Source of the DNA: Zeugodacus cucurbitae
Lineage: Eukaryota > Arthropoda > Insecta > Diptera > Tephritidae
Direction of reading: 5' to 3'
Length of the DNA: 64,000 nucleotides
Assembly: GCF_028554725.1 (NCBI RefSeq)
Contig: NC_071667.1
Coordinates: forward strand, 9,407,501 to 9,471,500
Position numbers and translations under genes: made by a program. Below are positions 26,825-38,263 of this stretch, one piece after another; position 1 is the first letter of the stretch; each line of letters begins with the position of its first letter. The notes beneath the pieces are model-generated. The model saw nothing but the letters and a program-made list of their open reading frames with translations. It was not told the DNA's origin and searched no databases.

Positions 26825-29331
26825 TACATGTATATTTATACTTTTTCAAATACCAAGCAAGACGACTTAACGCAGTGCTACAATTGCCATTACAACTACG
26901 AATTGCAAGCACATCCATGGAGGGATATTCAAGTATTTTTCACACCACATTGTTAGCTTATCGATGTGAAAATTTCATTTTGTATTCAAACGTTAATGAA
27001 CTTACAATTTTGTCGACCAATGTTCAAAAGTAAAAACGACATAAATAAATATATAAAATAGGTATAGACATACATATGCATGTCCACTTTAGTGTTTGGC
27101 GGGTTTCACAAAAACACTGAAAGTAAATAGATATTCAGAGTACTAGATACTATATAAAGTTCAAGGTGATTTAGACATTGGCGGGAGTTCGCAAAACTTG
27201 GCGTTTTTATTTCATTCTCATAAGCTCACCCATGCGCTGAAAGAAAAGATTTGAAAGTGAAGCATGACTTTGGTGCGATCTTACTAACATAATAAAGTAA
27301 TCACAAGCAAAGGTCGTCCCGCGACATGAAATGGGAGACCACCGAACATGCTCTGAAATGAAAGACATTATCATTTAAAAACATGAGCTGTTGTTATTGT
27401 AGCGGCAGGGAACATATCCAATATAATTTTGGAGATTCCTCAAATACTGCCAGTTGACAGTTCTTGGTCAGATAAAAATCCGGTTACGTAGACCCGACTG
27501 TCGTGGGAGCGGTAAAATCCATGAGTCGTGATTGTCGTGAGAACGGTAAAATCCATGAGTCGCCTGCGTCGGCATCTAGGTCCACTCTTTTCCGTATAAC
27601 ATCCTTAGCGCAACAACCGGCTGTACTGGGAATTGTCGAAAGCAGACACTTGCTCAAATTAAACTAAAACTAAATTTTCCTGCTTGGGTCTCAAAGACTT
27701 GCATATATGGTTTTACATATATTCATATATTACAAACACTTTGTACTTGAATTGATTTTTGAAACACAAGTCCACAGAAGGTATAAAAATATATAAACAA
27801 GTAGGAATAACCATAAATATTTGTCTAGTCAAACGCAACTGAGTAGTCATCTGATTCGTAATGCCCCAACAACCTAATCTACTGCACAAGCATAGCTCGA
27901 GCTGCAAGCGAAAAGCAGCGACACCACGGTTGAAAGCACCGACTGCAAAATGCTGGTTAAATAGATAGACAGACAAATCGACAGACGTACGTACATACAA
28001 ATGTACAGCTGGATGGCACGACTGCGAACGTACTTTCCAATGCAGAAACGAATCCATTGCAGCCCAGCTGCCGATGCGCCGCACCACGACTTCCCATCAG
28101 CCGGCAAAAACTCTCGCTCCTTCTAGCATTTCTTTCATATTTCGTTGCACTCAAACCTGCGAACGTCGCGTACATGCTATGCATATTTTTGGGGATGTGC
28201 AATTGGGCCGCTTAACGTTTGCGGTGGCCGCGTCTGGCGGCCGGGTGGTTGGAGTACAGACATATGACTCCATCGCCAGAGATGGTTATTGATTTTTCAT
28301 ATAGAGAAAAGACGAAACTTTTGCACATTCGGTTGTGTTGTAGCGGTGCATAGACGTGCAGGCAGCGAAAATTGCACTACGTTAAAAGCAAGTACGGCTA
28401 ATTGCTAGTTGAAAAATTCAAAATAATTTTTAATTTGTTTTACAAAAAATTCGGAAATTTTTTTTTTAAATATTTAACGTAAGTTTAATTAGTTGTTGAA
28501 GCAAATATACATTTTCAAATTGTGTTGTGATGCAGTGGGTGTAGCGGTAATTGTTGGAAACCTTTAGTTTGTTTAACAAATTACTAAAAAAAAAAACATA
28601 TTATTTTCAGCAATATAGTTGTGAAAATGTGCATTTATTTGTGCGTTATGTGAAGTTTTTCAAATGCGTAATAGTTCAAATTTGCATATACACAGGAATT
28701 TTCAACCTACACTAACCCCCAGCCGACACACACGACCCCAACCTACCCCAACTTACTTTGACTCAACCCAATGCGTTCAAACAGTTATGACAAAATTTTA
28801 CAAATTTCACTTTTTTTGCAGAGTTTTCTTTAATCTTTGGCTTTCGACAACTGTGCGGACAAAGGGATTTTTATTTGCTTCCTTCAAAGCCGGCATCAAA
28901 CAAGTAAGTCTGCATAAAAACTGCATGTAGAATATATCTATCTATCGTATGTATATCCACATGTATGTACCTGCATTTTCATATATCATTTGTAGTTATA
29001 TTTTGTACCCTCCACCTATATCCTTCGTCCAGCCACTAACCGGCGCACTCAGTTCTCAACTTTGCAACACCCCATCCAACTACCAAACACTCGTCGTTGA
29101 CACTTTCATTTCAACTTGTCGATTCAACGACAAGTGTACTCGCATACTTCATACTCATACCTTAGCGAATGCCGTCAATTACTTACGATTTATATTTCAC
29201 TTTTTATTCGCACATTTTTTCCGCCTGAAACGTAATAGCGTTCACAGTGTAATCGGTCATATCACAGTTTAGCAGCACGAAATCTCGTCGGAATTTAGAG
29301 CAACAGCGTGTTTGAAGCTTAAACTTGCAAC
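26825..29331. other. upstream region of eEF1alpha2, with a short direct repeat at about 27490-27575
   Basis: Probably contains the promoter and 5' non-coding exon(s) of eEF1alpha2. A donor-like CAA|GTAAGT occurs near 28903, but I could not pair it confidently with an acceptor before the ATG. At 27490-27575 a unit of about 35-40 bp (CGTGRGARCGGTAAAATCC and surrounding) occurs twice. Open frames in 27713-29272 on both strands look fortuitous. Confidence 0.4.
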
Positions 29332-31332
29332 ATGGGTAAGGAGAAGACTCATATTAATATTGTCGTGATTGGTCACGTCGACTCGGGTAAGTCCACCACC
29401 ACCGGTCATTTGATTTACAAGTGTGGCGGCATCGATAAGCGTACGATTGAGAAATTTGAGAAAGAAGCTCAGGAAATGGGTAAGGGCTCCTTTAAGTATG
29501 CCTGGGTCTTAGATAAACTGAAAGCCGAGCGTGAGCGTGGCATAACCATTGATATTGCTTTGTGGAAATTCGAAACGCAGAAATACTATGTGACCATCAT
29601 TGATGCGCCTGGACATCGTGATTTCATTAAGAACATGATTACCGGTACTTCGCAAGCCGATTGTGCGGTATTGATTGTCGCAGCCGGTACCGGCGAATTC
29701 GAAGCCGGCATCTCCAAGAATGGTCAGACGCGTGAGCATGCTCTTTTAGCATTCACTTTGGGTGTTAAGCAATTGATTGTTGGTGTGAATAAGATGGATT
29801 CTACCGAGCCGCCGTACAGCGAGACACGCTATGAGGAAATCAAGAAAGAAGTCTCATCGTACATCAAGAAGATCGGCTATAATCCGGCATCGGTGGCTTT
29901 CGTACCGATTTCTGGTTGGCATGGCGACAATATGCTTGAACCATCTGAGAAGATGCCGTGGTTCAAGGGTTGGACTGTGGAACGCAAGGAGGGTAAAGTG
30001 GAGGGCAAGTGTTTGATTGATGCGCTGGACGCAATTATGCCACCGCAGCGGCCCACCGACAAGCCATTGCGTCTGCCATTGCAAGACGTCTATAAGATTG
30101 GCGGTATCGGCACAGTGCCAGTGGGACGTGTGGAAACTGGTATACTAAAACCAGGTAAGTGAGAATAGCATAGTTGAGTCATATTGGCTGAGTGAAAGAG
30201 ATGTTGTTATGTAAGTGTGTGAGTGTGTGTAACTGCGTTCAAGCTCGGCTACCGGATATGGCTGCCACATATTAACAAAAACAAAATATGTGTATGCATG
30301 TGTAGTCAGCGTTGTGTGGGTGCGAAATTGAGTATGAAAGCTGTTGCTGCAGCTGTTGAGAGCGCAAACGAAGTTGCAAAAGTGGGTCGCCAGTGCTCAT
30401 GCAGTGCATATGTATGTGTGAGTATGCAGCACAGCTTTCTGTACTTTCTTTTGTTGCATAACTCGGCACATTTCGTTGAATATTTTTGTGCTGACCAGAT
30501 ACTTACTGAAAGGGAGTATGTGGGCTCCACGTCCGGGTAACACCGAAACGACTGCAAGGTACGCTTGCGTGTGTATGTACTCAGCGAGTAATTAGTATAT
30601 TATTATCCTTACATATATTATATATTCGCAAATTAACTGTTTGAGTTTTGATTTTTAATAAGTGTGAAACTGCATTCTGCCACATTTCGTTTTTTTCGCA
30701 GGTATGGTGGTGAATTTCGCACCAGTCAATTTGGTAACTGAAGTAAAGTCTGTGGAGATGCACCACGAGGCACTCTCCGAAGCTTTGCCCGGTGACAATG
30801 TTGGCTTCAATGTGAAGAACGTTTCCGTTAAGGAGTTGCGTCGTGGCTACGTAGCGGGTGATTCGAAAAATTGCCCACCCAAGGGAGCCGCTGACTTTAC
30901 AGCTCAGGTGAATTACTTTCAAACACCGCTAAGATTGCATAATTTTAATCCATTTAATTTGGTAAAACACAGGTGATTGTGCTTAATCATCCTGGTCAAA
31001 TTGCCAATGGTTATACTCCGGTATTGGATTGTCATACCGCTCATATTGCATGTAAATTTGCTGAAATCAAAGAGAAATGCGATCGTCGTACTGGTAAGAC
31101 CACCGAAACTGATCCGAAGGCTATTAAATCCGGTGATGCCGCTATTATTATGCTTGTGCCAACCAAGCCGTTGTGCGTTGAAAGTTTCCAAGAGTTTCCG
31201 CCGCTTGGGCGTTTCGCTGTACGCGATATGAGGCAAACGGTCGCAGTGGGGGTCATTAAGTCGGTCACCTTTAAAGAGACAACCTCGGGTAAAGTCACAA
31301 AAGCCGCCGAGAAGGCACAGAAGAAGAAATAA
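29332..31332 (+). CDS. eEF1alpha2: translation elongation factor eEF1A (eEF1alpha2 / Ef1alpha100E type)
   Basis: Cytosolic GTPase that delivers aminoacyl-tRNA to the ribosome A site. Exons 29332-30154, 30702-30907 and 30973-31332 give 462 residues, the normal length. G-domain motifs are intact: GHVDSGKS at 14-21, DAPGH at 91-95 and NKMD at 153-156. Domains 2 and 3 follow (KIGGIGTVPVGRVETG, then VIVLNHPGQIANGYTPVLDCHTAH). The tail KVTKAAEKAQKKK is typical. Introns are 547 and 65 bp, GT/AG, in phase. I favour the eEF1alpha2 paralogue because of the intron-containing structure and the awd/ttk neighbourhood, which recalls Drosophila 100D-E. The stop is TAA followed by CTAG, and the same frame then stays open for 325 more codons (see next entry). 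Confidence 0.95.
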
Positions 31333-32310
31333 CTAGAGTGCCAGCAGAACGTTAAATCACAACAACTAATAATTATGCAGCAATTAAAGCAAATACAAAT
31401 ACAATTTGTATTATCGTCATCGTCATCAAAAATGTCGTTGTCAACCGAGTCGTTGGCGTTGTCATTTTTATTACCGCTATCGAATGTTATGTCGAAGTGG
31501 TGCTTAACAATGGCAACAGCAACAACTCGAAAAGCAACAACAGCAAAAATACTATATAAATCTCAAAAGAAAACATTTAATAAGCATAAATTTAAAAGAA
31601 TACTACAATTTACTATTATCAATGATATGAATATGAATATGATAAGAAATTATTATGATAGTAATGCTATGACATTCAATGTGAGCAACAACATCAACAA
31701 CATAAATAACATCAACACAAAGAACACCACTAAATACCCATTTATGTATCACCACACCAATTATTATCTGTATGCTTCATGTTTCAATTACTACAACAAT
31801 AACAATGCTAAAAGCATAAACATAAATCCCAAATCCATTTCCTTCGACCAAACTTCATCCGCAGCAGCAAAAATCTGGTCATCATTAGCAATGACGAACG
31901 CCATATTGGCCTCCCCGCTTACACCGGTTGGGTCAATTGAGAAGGCATCATTCCCTACGCAAGTAGCCAATAACAAAATAAAAGACACTGGAAACATAAA
32001 AATCACAGATTATGCTATAACTCTTTCAAATGCTAATCCATCTTCAATCACTAATTCAATTACGTCAATTTCTTCCACACAATTCATAGCCATACGTGCA
32101 GCAGCACGTTTAGCAAACAATACCAAACTAATTATATTATTATTTTCAATTGTATACTATATTTATAACTTTCTTAATCTATACCGTCATCGCAAATCGT
32201 TTCGCAGGAAATCCGTATATAACGCCATTTTGAAAATAACCCCAAAGTCATCAACTAACCCATACAATAATGACTTTATCGCACTCAACAAATGGTCATA
32301 CATTTCATAA
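31333..32310 (+). CDS. long in-frame open extension behind eEF1alpha2: possible readthrough domain or second cistron
   Basis: Directly after the eEF1alpha2 TAA the same frame reads CTA GAG TGC and stays open for 325 sense codons to a TAA ending at 32310. The first internal ATG is at 31375, 14 codons in, and would give a 311-residue protein on its own. The predicted product is Ser/Thr/Asn/Ile-rich with an Asn-Ile run (about 31687-31730). A strongly hydrophobic segment (LIILLFSIVYYIYNFL, about 32128-32175) is followed by basic residues, so a membrane anchor is conceivable. No family is recognised. Codon use is far more AT-rich than in eEF1alpha2, like a 3'UTR. Chance openness for this length in such AT-rich DNA is very unlikely by rough estimate, but translation is not shown. 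It may instead simply be 3'UTR. Confidence 0.4.
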   Translation, partial: LECQQNVKSQQLIIMQQLKQIQIQFVLSSSSSKMSLSTESLALSFLLPLSNVMSKWCLTMATATTRKATTAKILYKSQKKTFNKHKFKRILQFTIINDMNMNMIRNYYDSNAMTFNVSNNINNINNINTKNTTKYPFMYHHTNYYLYASCFNYYNNNNAKSININPKSISFDQTSSAAAKIWSSLAMTNAILASPLTPVGSIEKASFPTQVANNKIKDTGNIKITDYAITLSNANPSSITNSITSISSTQFIAIRAAARLANNTKLIILLFSIVYYIYNFLNLYRHRKSFRRKSVYNAILKITPKSSTNPYNNDFIALNKWSYIS

Positions 32311-33634
32311 TTGGAATCCTCTACAAATCAGTTGACCAGATTTCATACATGATTAACGCTCATCACAATTTGTATACTAAACAATGTCAACTTATCCCTT
32401 ATCGTATTCCCTCATTAAATTAGTGATCACCAGTGTACATTTAAATGTACACGAATTCATGAATTTCCTATAGTGTATACGGATTGTACTGTATTTCAAC
32501 ACCAAACTGTGAGACTCAATCGAATTGAATTCATTTTGTTATTAATTTTTATAATTATTATTAGTTTTTTATATGGTATTTTAAAACACAACCAAAGTTG
32601 GTAATACTCTTAATCGCCACATCCAACATAAACAACAAACAGACGCACTCCACTAACAAAACAACATAAACTCCGTTTTCTGCAACACACTCCACCCACT
32701 TTGACATCATAACAATTGCAAAAGTGTCAACGCCATTTGCAAATCGCAATCTGCATAGATGAATTAATCAAACAGCGTACATTTAAACAAAAGTCCCAAA
32801 ACTTGCATGGCATTCTAGAAATCTAAAGACCAAATGGGTTTGTTGTGCTTGTCGTCAAGTTTCATTTTCCCACAGGCTTATTGCCAAGGTCATGCATATA
32901 TGTACGTACATTTGTAATCAAAACTTGGAAAGAAAACATAAAATGCAGAGGCACCTGCAAATTCACACACATCAGCTGAGACACCTACATACATACATTA
33001 AATACAATACAACTAATCACTTGAATGCATAAATGCAAAGCATGAATAGACAGTGAATGTGTACTAATTAAAAAATAAATAAACGAAAAATCCAAAAATA
33101 TGCATACATACATATATGAAAATAAATATAAATAAATGTAAAAGCTGGAGTTGCTTAAATAAAGATGAAACATTTCAATGGTATGATTGAAATCGACAAT
33201 TTTAAAATTCGAATTGAAGAATAAAGAAGGCTTAACCAACAAAAAAAAACATGTGCACCGCTTGTAAGGAGACAAATTATTTTCAAAAGGTAAGATAAAT
33301 TTCTTAGCTATTAAATATTAAAAAGTATTTGATTTCACTACTTCGTTAAACAATTTTGTTGATACTCTTTGTGTTCAATTCTGTTGAGGCTTAAATTACC
33401 ACTAGTGTTAGTATTAAAGTTTTTTCTTTGAGGTTAGGATCGCTTTATGTTCAATCAACCCATAACTGCGGCATCTACGTACCTTTTGAATTGCTTATAT
33501 AACAGCGTCTTTATTTCCACAAACAACCACAGCCTTTTTACTTTGCAAATTCGAACTATGTTGTTTATTTAACCGTAGATTTAAAAAAAGTAGCAGTCAA
33601 CCCACCAGCGAGCTTTATGGTCTCCGATGTTAAA
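32311..33634. other. probable 3'UTR end and intergenic DNA
   Basis: AT-rich, with AATAAA-like hexamers around 33070-33165 that could end the eEF1alpha2 transcript. No gene was recognised. Confidence 0.4.
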
Positions 33635-34604
33635 TCTATACTTCTATACTAATATTATAAAGAGGAAAGGTTTGTTTTTTTGTTTGTATGTCTCGAATAG
33701 GCTCCGAAACTACTGAACCGATTTGAAAAATTCTTTCAGCGTTGGAAAGCTATACTATCCCTGAGTGACATAGGCTATATTTAGTTAAAAAAAAAATAGG
33801 GTTCCTTACCAAAACTCCGATAATGTAAAAAAAAATACCAAAAAACTTTCTTTAATCACGAATGCTGCGAAAACGATTGAAGATATAACAAAGTGATGTA
33901 CTACAAAAAAACGTCGCGATATCATATCTCTAACTATTATAGTTTTTTCACAATAAGCGATTTTATATAAAAAAAATTAATTGAAACCACTACTTGAAAA
34001 GGCTCTTATTTGTACCTTTGTATTAATCCTTATCGAAATAAATGATTTATTATTTAAGATCGCTTCAAAACCTTTATATAACTTTTTGAATTATTAGATT
34101 CTGACATTCCATTCAAAAGATATCACGAGTTAAAATTTTTTAAAGTCGCTCGGCGGCTAACTATGCGTTGTAGAGTTGTAGGCGTAACTCGGGCACGGAG
34201 GTACGGGAGGGGGGTTAAGATCACTCGCGCGGTCGGTTCCCTACTGAATGGTCGTGTGCGGAATTAAAAAAAAATTTCGCTTAATAATAATATAATATAA
34301 AAATGAATGGCTGTTCGTTTGTCCCACAAAAAAACGAGAAAAAGACGAGAACCGATATGGCTAATTTCAGTCTTGAAATATTCGTGGAAGGCCAGAAAAA
34401 GATTAGAAAGTGAGTAAATATGGAAAAATTGCGAGGAAGATAATTTTTAATTGAAGATAATTTTATTCGATTTGACAAGAAAAATATAAAAAGAGAAAAC
34501 AAAAAAATAATATTTTGAAGGTTGTCATTGTTGCTTTGTTAAAATATTTTTGTTATTGTTCAATTTTATAAGGTTGTGTCGATAGCCCAAAACATTTTGT
34601 AATA

Positions 34605-34655
34605 AATAAGGAAAGGCTAAGTTCGGGTCCAACCGAACATTTTATACTCTCGCAA
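34605..34655 (+). repeat. terminal fragment of the DINE-1-like repeat inside the Helitron
   Basis: AAGGAAAGGCTAAGTTCGGG and the following CCGAACATTTTATACTCTCG match the 5' end of the repeat copies at 25533 and 59505-61580. Only the terminus is present. Confidence 0.6.
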
Positions 34656-34683
34656 TTTATTGATGTAATTTTATTAAGATAAC

Positions 34684-35200
34684 ACACAATTTGTTATCTC
34701 GACGAACAAAAATTAAACTCTACAAGTCCCTCCTCATTCCCGTCCTACTTTATGGTGCAGAAGCGTGGACGGTGTCAACATCCGATGAGACGGCACTAGG
34801 AGTTTTCGAGAGAAAGGTTTTGCGGAAGATTTACGGTCCCTTAAACATTGGCAACGGCGAATACCGCAGAAGATGGAATGATGAGCTGTATGTGTTGTTC
34901 GACGACATAGTCATAGTCCAGCGAATAAAAAGACAGCGGCTACGCTGGCTAGGTCATGTTGTTCGAATGGACGAAAGTGCCTCAGCTCTGAAAGTTTTCC
35001 ATGCAGTACCCGCTGGTGGAAGCCGAGGAAGAGGGAGACTCCGATGGAAGGACCAGGTGAAGAAGGACCTGTCTTCACTTGGTATTACCAATTGGCGCCA
35101 AACTGCCAAAAGGAGAGATGCGTGGCCCGCTGGACTCGGCTATAACCGCGTAGGCGGTGTCTACGCTAGTCAAGAAGAAGAAGAACACACCATTTGACCT
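34684..35200 (+). pseudogene. 3' fragment of a non-LTR retrotransposon ORF2 (after the RT core)
   Basis: The frame gives RTKIKLYKSLLIPVLLYGAE, then FERKVLRKIYGP and RQRLRWLGHVVRMDE. This is the conserved region downstream of the reverse-transcriptase palm in insect non-LTR elements (often annotated as endonuclease-reverse transcriptase). It is 5'-truncated, as usual for target-primed insertion. A frameshift near the C-terminus (after RRDAW) leads into an acidic EEEE tail from a GAA-rich end. The clade is uncertain (RTE-like is my guess). It sits inside the Helitron, so it may have inserted after it. Confidence 0.75.
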
Positions 35201-36040
35201 ATATATTCGGCATAAAGTCCAATAGAAAATCATCATATGTAGTATATGAGGGCTGATGTAATTCCAGAACCAATTCGGCCTTGAAATTACTCCTAAATTG
35301 CAAATGAACGAAACACCAGTCGGCAAAATCGCCAAAAATAGCGCTATAACGAAGATTTTACAAATATTCAAGAAGTCGCTGGAGGTACTGCACAGGACTT
35401 TAAAATATCTTGATTGTCGATGAACGTTTTTGGTGGAGCCAGGATTCTGTTAGCAGGTGATTTTCGCCAGACTCTTCCAATTATTCCTGGATCAACTGTT
35501 ACTAACGGGCTAATCGCATGCCTAAAATCATTTAATTTGTGACGACACATAAAGAATCGCCCATTAATAACTAACATATGAGTGTTTTTGCAACAATATC
35601 AAATTGCGATTGTAGAAGCAGTTGGCAAATGACACCTCGATGGATTAATAGCATTTCCAACAGATTTCTGTCACTTCATTGACTCGAAAGAGAAGTTTTC
35701 CTGACATGAAACCTCAATATGATAACCATAAATGACTGATTGAATGACCTATATTGGTGGTAAAAAAAAGATATCGATGATCTTAATGCGACAATTTAGA
35801 ATTTCGATCCAAGAGAGTTGACACAGCTACAAACCAGGATGACGTAGTCAATTATCCCAAACTATTTAAAATTGCCTGTACTATCACCACTCACTTTGCA
35901 ATTAAAAGTAGTGTGAGTTGTCATCATGTTGCGTAACATAAATCAACCTCGAGTAATCAATATCGTCGCCGAATCCAAGATTGGACCAACTTAATTTAAT
36001 GTATACCTTAGCCACAAAAACCTGTGGCCGGGTCTGCTAG

Positions 36041-36719
36041 TATACAATATACAAGTGCATATGTACGTAGGGCGCGGTTTCCCAAACAAAAGTGCTTGAA
36101 TATTTTAGATTATTTATTTTTATTAATTATTTACTATTAAAGTTTAATAAGTAACAGATCCAACCTTAATCTATTTGCATTTCACTTCAATACCGGTAAG
36201 TTACTCTTTTCCGGGATGTGCATGAAATTAAATGAAATCGATAACAAAAACGAACTAACCTCCAAACAATTGCTAAAACAAACCTACATAACGTTACATT
36301 AGACATTTCGGAACAAAACGCTTGATCTGTTTACGTATTTGAAAGTAAAAATTTAAAATTATCATAATTAATGGTTTTAATTTTAATTAATCCACGGAAT
36401 AAATAAACCAAAGAATGTATTTCTCACTTGGGAGTGTATATGAGAATGGTCATCCAATTCCACATTATCTATTGTGAATGATACAAAGTTCAGCCACTGT
36501 AGCCACGTTCCACAGCATGTGTACAAACAAAAGCAATGCATGTAATTGCGGAAAATGCCGGCAGAATTTCTGACTCACTATTTGTGACTAAAAGAAGACA
36601 TATAAAACAAGCTTTGTACATTTCGTCAGGGTATAATTTTTTAAGTTGACTTTAAACCAAGAAACAGTCAGAACTTTCTAATAATTACTTGTGTACCAGT
36701 CGACAAGTTATCAGACTTC
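36041..36719. promoter_or_regulatory. upstream region of TBCA
   Basis: About 680 bp of AT-rich DNA between the Helitron end and the TBCA start. It should contain the promoter. No element was identified. Confidence 0.4.
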
Positions 36720-37127
36720 ATGGCCGATCCACGTTTGCGACAATTGACAATCAAAACTGGCGTTGTAAAGCGTTTGACAAAGGAGAAAACAGTTTGTGAG
36801 AAGGAAGTGGTGACAGAGCAGAACCGTTTGGAAAGATTCAAGAGTGAGGGTGCAGATGAGCATGTTCTAAAAAAACAAGAAGAAGTCATAGCCGAGTGTG
36901 TGATGATGCTTCCAGACACATTACGCAGGTGAGCATTAGTGAACAGATGGCTTAGATAAAAGCATTTTTTTGAACAGATGTTTACTAATATTTTCAGATT
37001 GAGAAAAGAGTTAGAAACTCTTGAAAAATTCTTGACAGAGGAAGTGGAGCTGAAGGAAACAAAAGAATACGAAACGGCATTACAGATTGTAAACGATGCT
37101 AAGGAAGTGATAGCGAAAAAGGATTAA
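36720..37127 (+). CDS. Tbca: tubulin-specific chaperone A (tubulin-folding cofactor A)
   Basis: Cytosolic cofactor that captures beta-tubulin released from the CCT chaperonin. Exons 36720-36928 and 36998-37127 give 112 residues, typical for the family. The protein is entirely helical in character, with heptad-like charged sequence: MADPRLRQLTIKTGVVKRLT at the start, then a KEVVTEQNRLERF segment, and LRKELETLEKFL in the second exon. The 69-bp intron is GT/AG and splits an Arg codon that rejoins correctly. The next gene on the same strand starts only 113 bp after the stop. Confidence 0.92.
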
Positions 37128-37240
37128 GCAAATTGATAATTTCAAATAATAAGTTTAATTTTTTTCACAAGCATTATTTACTAACTCTTTAATCACATTA
37201 ATGTTAAATATTCTCCAAGAGACTTGCATAAATAATCACA

Positions 37241-38026
37241 ATGCCTAAAACTAATGAAAAAAATTTAAATATATCGCTATTGAAAAGCAGTATTAAAACA
37301 ATAATTACAAATATCAAACTATTAGAAAATGTAAAATCCACTAACGAAGATTGTGGACAACTTGTTGATCGATTGAAGCAGCAAACTGAAGAATTACTAC
37401 AGAAAGTGGAAACCTCACCATTAGAACGGTTATCTAAGGTGTTGAAAAAGAGGAAACTAAAACGCCATCGCAAAAAATTTAAATTAAAAGAAATCAAAGC
37501 TGAAGTTAGGAGTAGAAATATAACCCAAGGCCTGAAGTCTAACGAAATTTCAAATATTCTACAAAGCAATGAATATCCTGCGACTCTTTCTTATGGAGAA
37601 CACACATCATCCTTAAAAAAACATCAACATATTCGTTTGCTGAAACAGCATGATGCCCAACGCTTCCTCCGAACTTTTGAATTGTTCAAGATGTTACATT
37701 TTTCACGAGGACAGAACATAAACCATACAAATGAATTTGCTGAACAACTACTTGATTTACGGGTCTCTTGGAGCAAAATATTGGAAGAAAATAAGCTGGA
37801 ATGTACACAGGAACTGCGCATAGAAGATCAATGGAATGATATATTTTTTGGTTCTGCCGAACACTCGTACTACGACGGTGATCAAAAAATTAGTGAATTC
37901 CTGCGAATACGACGTATTTGGGACAGCTATTTGACGCGTAGTAAACATGGATCTTCTATACCTAGTGGTTGGGTCCTTCCAAGTGAAAATGCCCTTTCAG
38001 AATGGCAGCAGTACAGAGCCATGTGA
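37241..38026 (+). CDS. PDCD7-like protein (U11/U12 snRNP 59K family)
   Basis: Single-exon gene of 261 residues. The first half is coiled-coil-like and very basic in the middle (KKRKLKRHRKKFKLKEIKAE, about residues 69-88). The C-terminal third has the conserved features of PDCD7/U11-U12 59K: IRIRRIWDSYL-type sequence (here LRIRRIWDSYL) followed by IPSGWVLPSENALSEW. In other animals this protein bridges U11 and U12 in the minor spliceosome. The call is from motif recognition; the N-terminal proline-rich part of the human protein is absent. It follows TBCA closely and is convergent with awd. Confidence 0.65.
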   Translation: MPKTNEKNLNISLLKSSIKTIITNIKLLENVKSTNEDCGQLVDRLKQQTEELLQKVETSPLERLSKVLKKRKLKRHRKKFKLKEIKAEVRSRNITQGLKSNEISNILQSNEYPATLSYGEHTSSLKKHQHIRLLKQHDAQRFLRTFELFKMLHFSRGQNINHTNEFAEQLLDLRVSWSKILEENKLECTQELRIEDQWNDIFFGSAEHSYYDGDQKISEFLRIRRIWDSYLTRSKHGSSIPSGWVLPSENALSEWQQYRAM

Positions 38027-38263
38027 ACGTACTTAGTGATTTGCTGCATTTAATTGTTTATGTAATACTTTTAAAAATAATAAATAACACCGAACATAAT
38101 CTTAGCTCCTTTCATTAGATGTCGATGAAGATTTTAATATAACTAGCAAATAAAACATTTCATTATATAAATCACTTTTATTGGAATTCAGTTGAAAGCA
38201 ATGTACTTTTTTCTTAACCTTTCACTTATGTGCTAGTTCCCATGCTGGCAATTGAGTTAGATT

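Larger units (their letters stand above)
33635..36040 (+). mobile_element. decayed Helitron (rolling-circle transposon) with nested insertions
   Basis: The 5' end TCTATACTTCTATACTAATA (33635, preceded by A) is followed by the ACTACTGAACCGATTTGAAA and GTGACATAGGCTATATTT blocks common in insect Helitrons. The 3' end has a GCCACA/TGTGGC hairpin (36011-36028), then GGTCTGCTAG ending at 36040 with T after it: the expected A-TC...CTAG-T insertion pattern. About 35270-35960 encodes broken pieces of the Helitron Pif1-type helicase, such as FGGARILLAGDFRQTLPII, then LIACLKSFNL and IMLRNINQPR in shifted frames. Inside it lie a fragment of the DINE-1-like repeat (about 34605-34655) and a non-LTR retrotransposon fragment (34684-35200). 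It is non-functional. Confidence 0.8.

Noticed and set aside
26208..27033. Plus-strand open frames within and beside the DINE-1-like repeat
   Set aside because: The frames occur in non-coding repeat sequence, the matching stretch in other copies is frameshifted, and no domain is seen.
29509..30084. Open frames antisense to eEF1alpha2 exon 1
   Set aside because: These mirror the codon structure of a highly conserved gene on the other strand and have no independent support.
30223..30540. 105-codon open frame within the first intron of eEF1alpha2
   Set aside because: It lies wholly between a good donor (30155) and acceptor (30701), has no homology I recognise, and the antisense frames there are open to a similar length.
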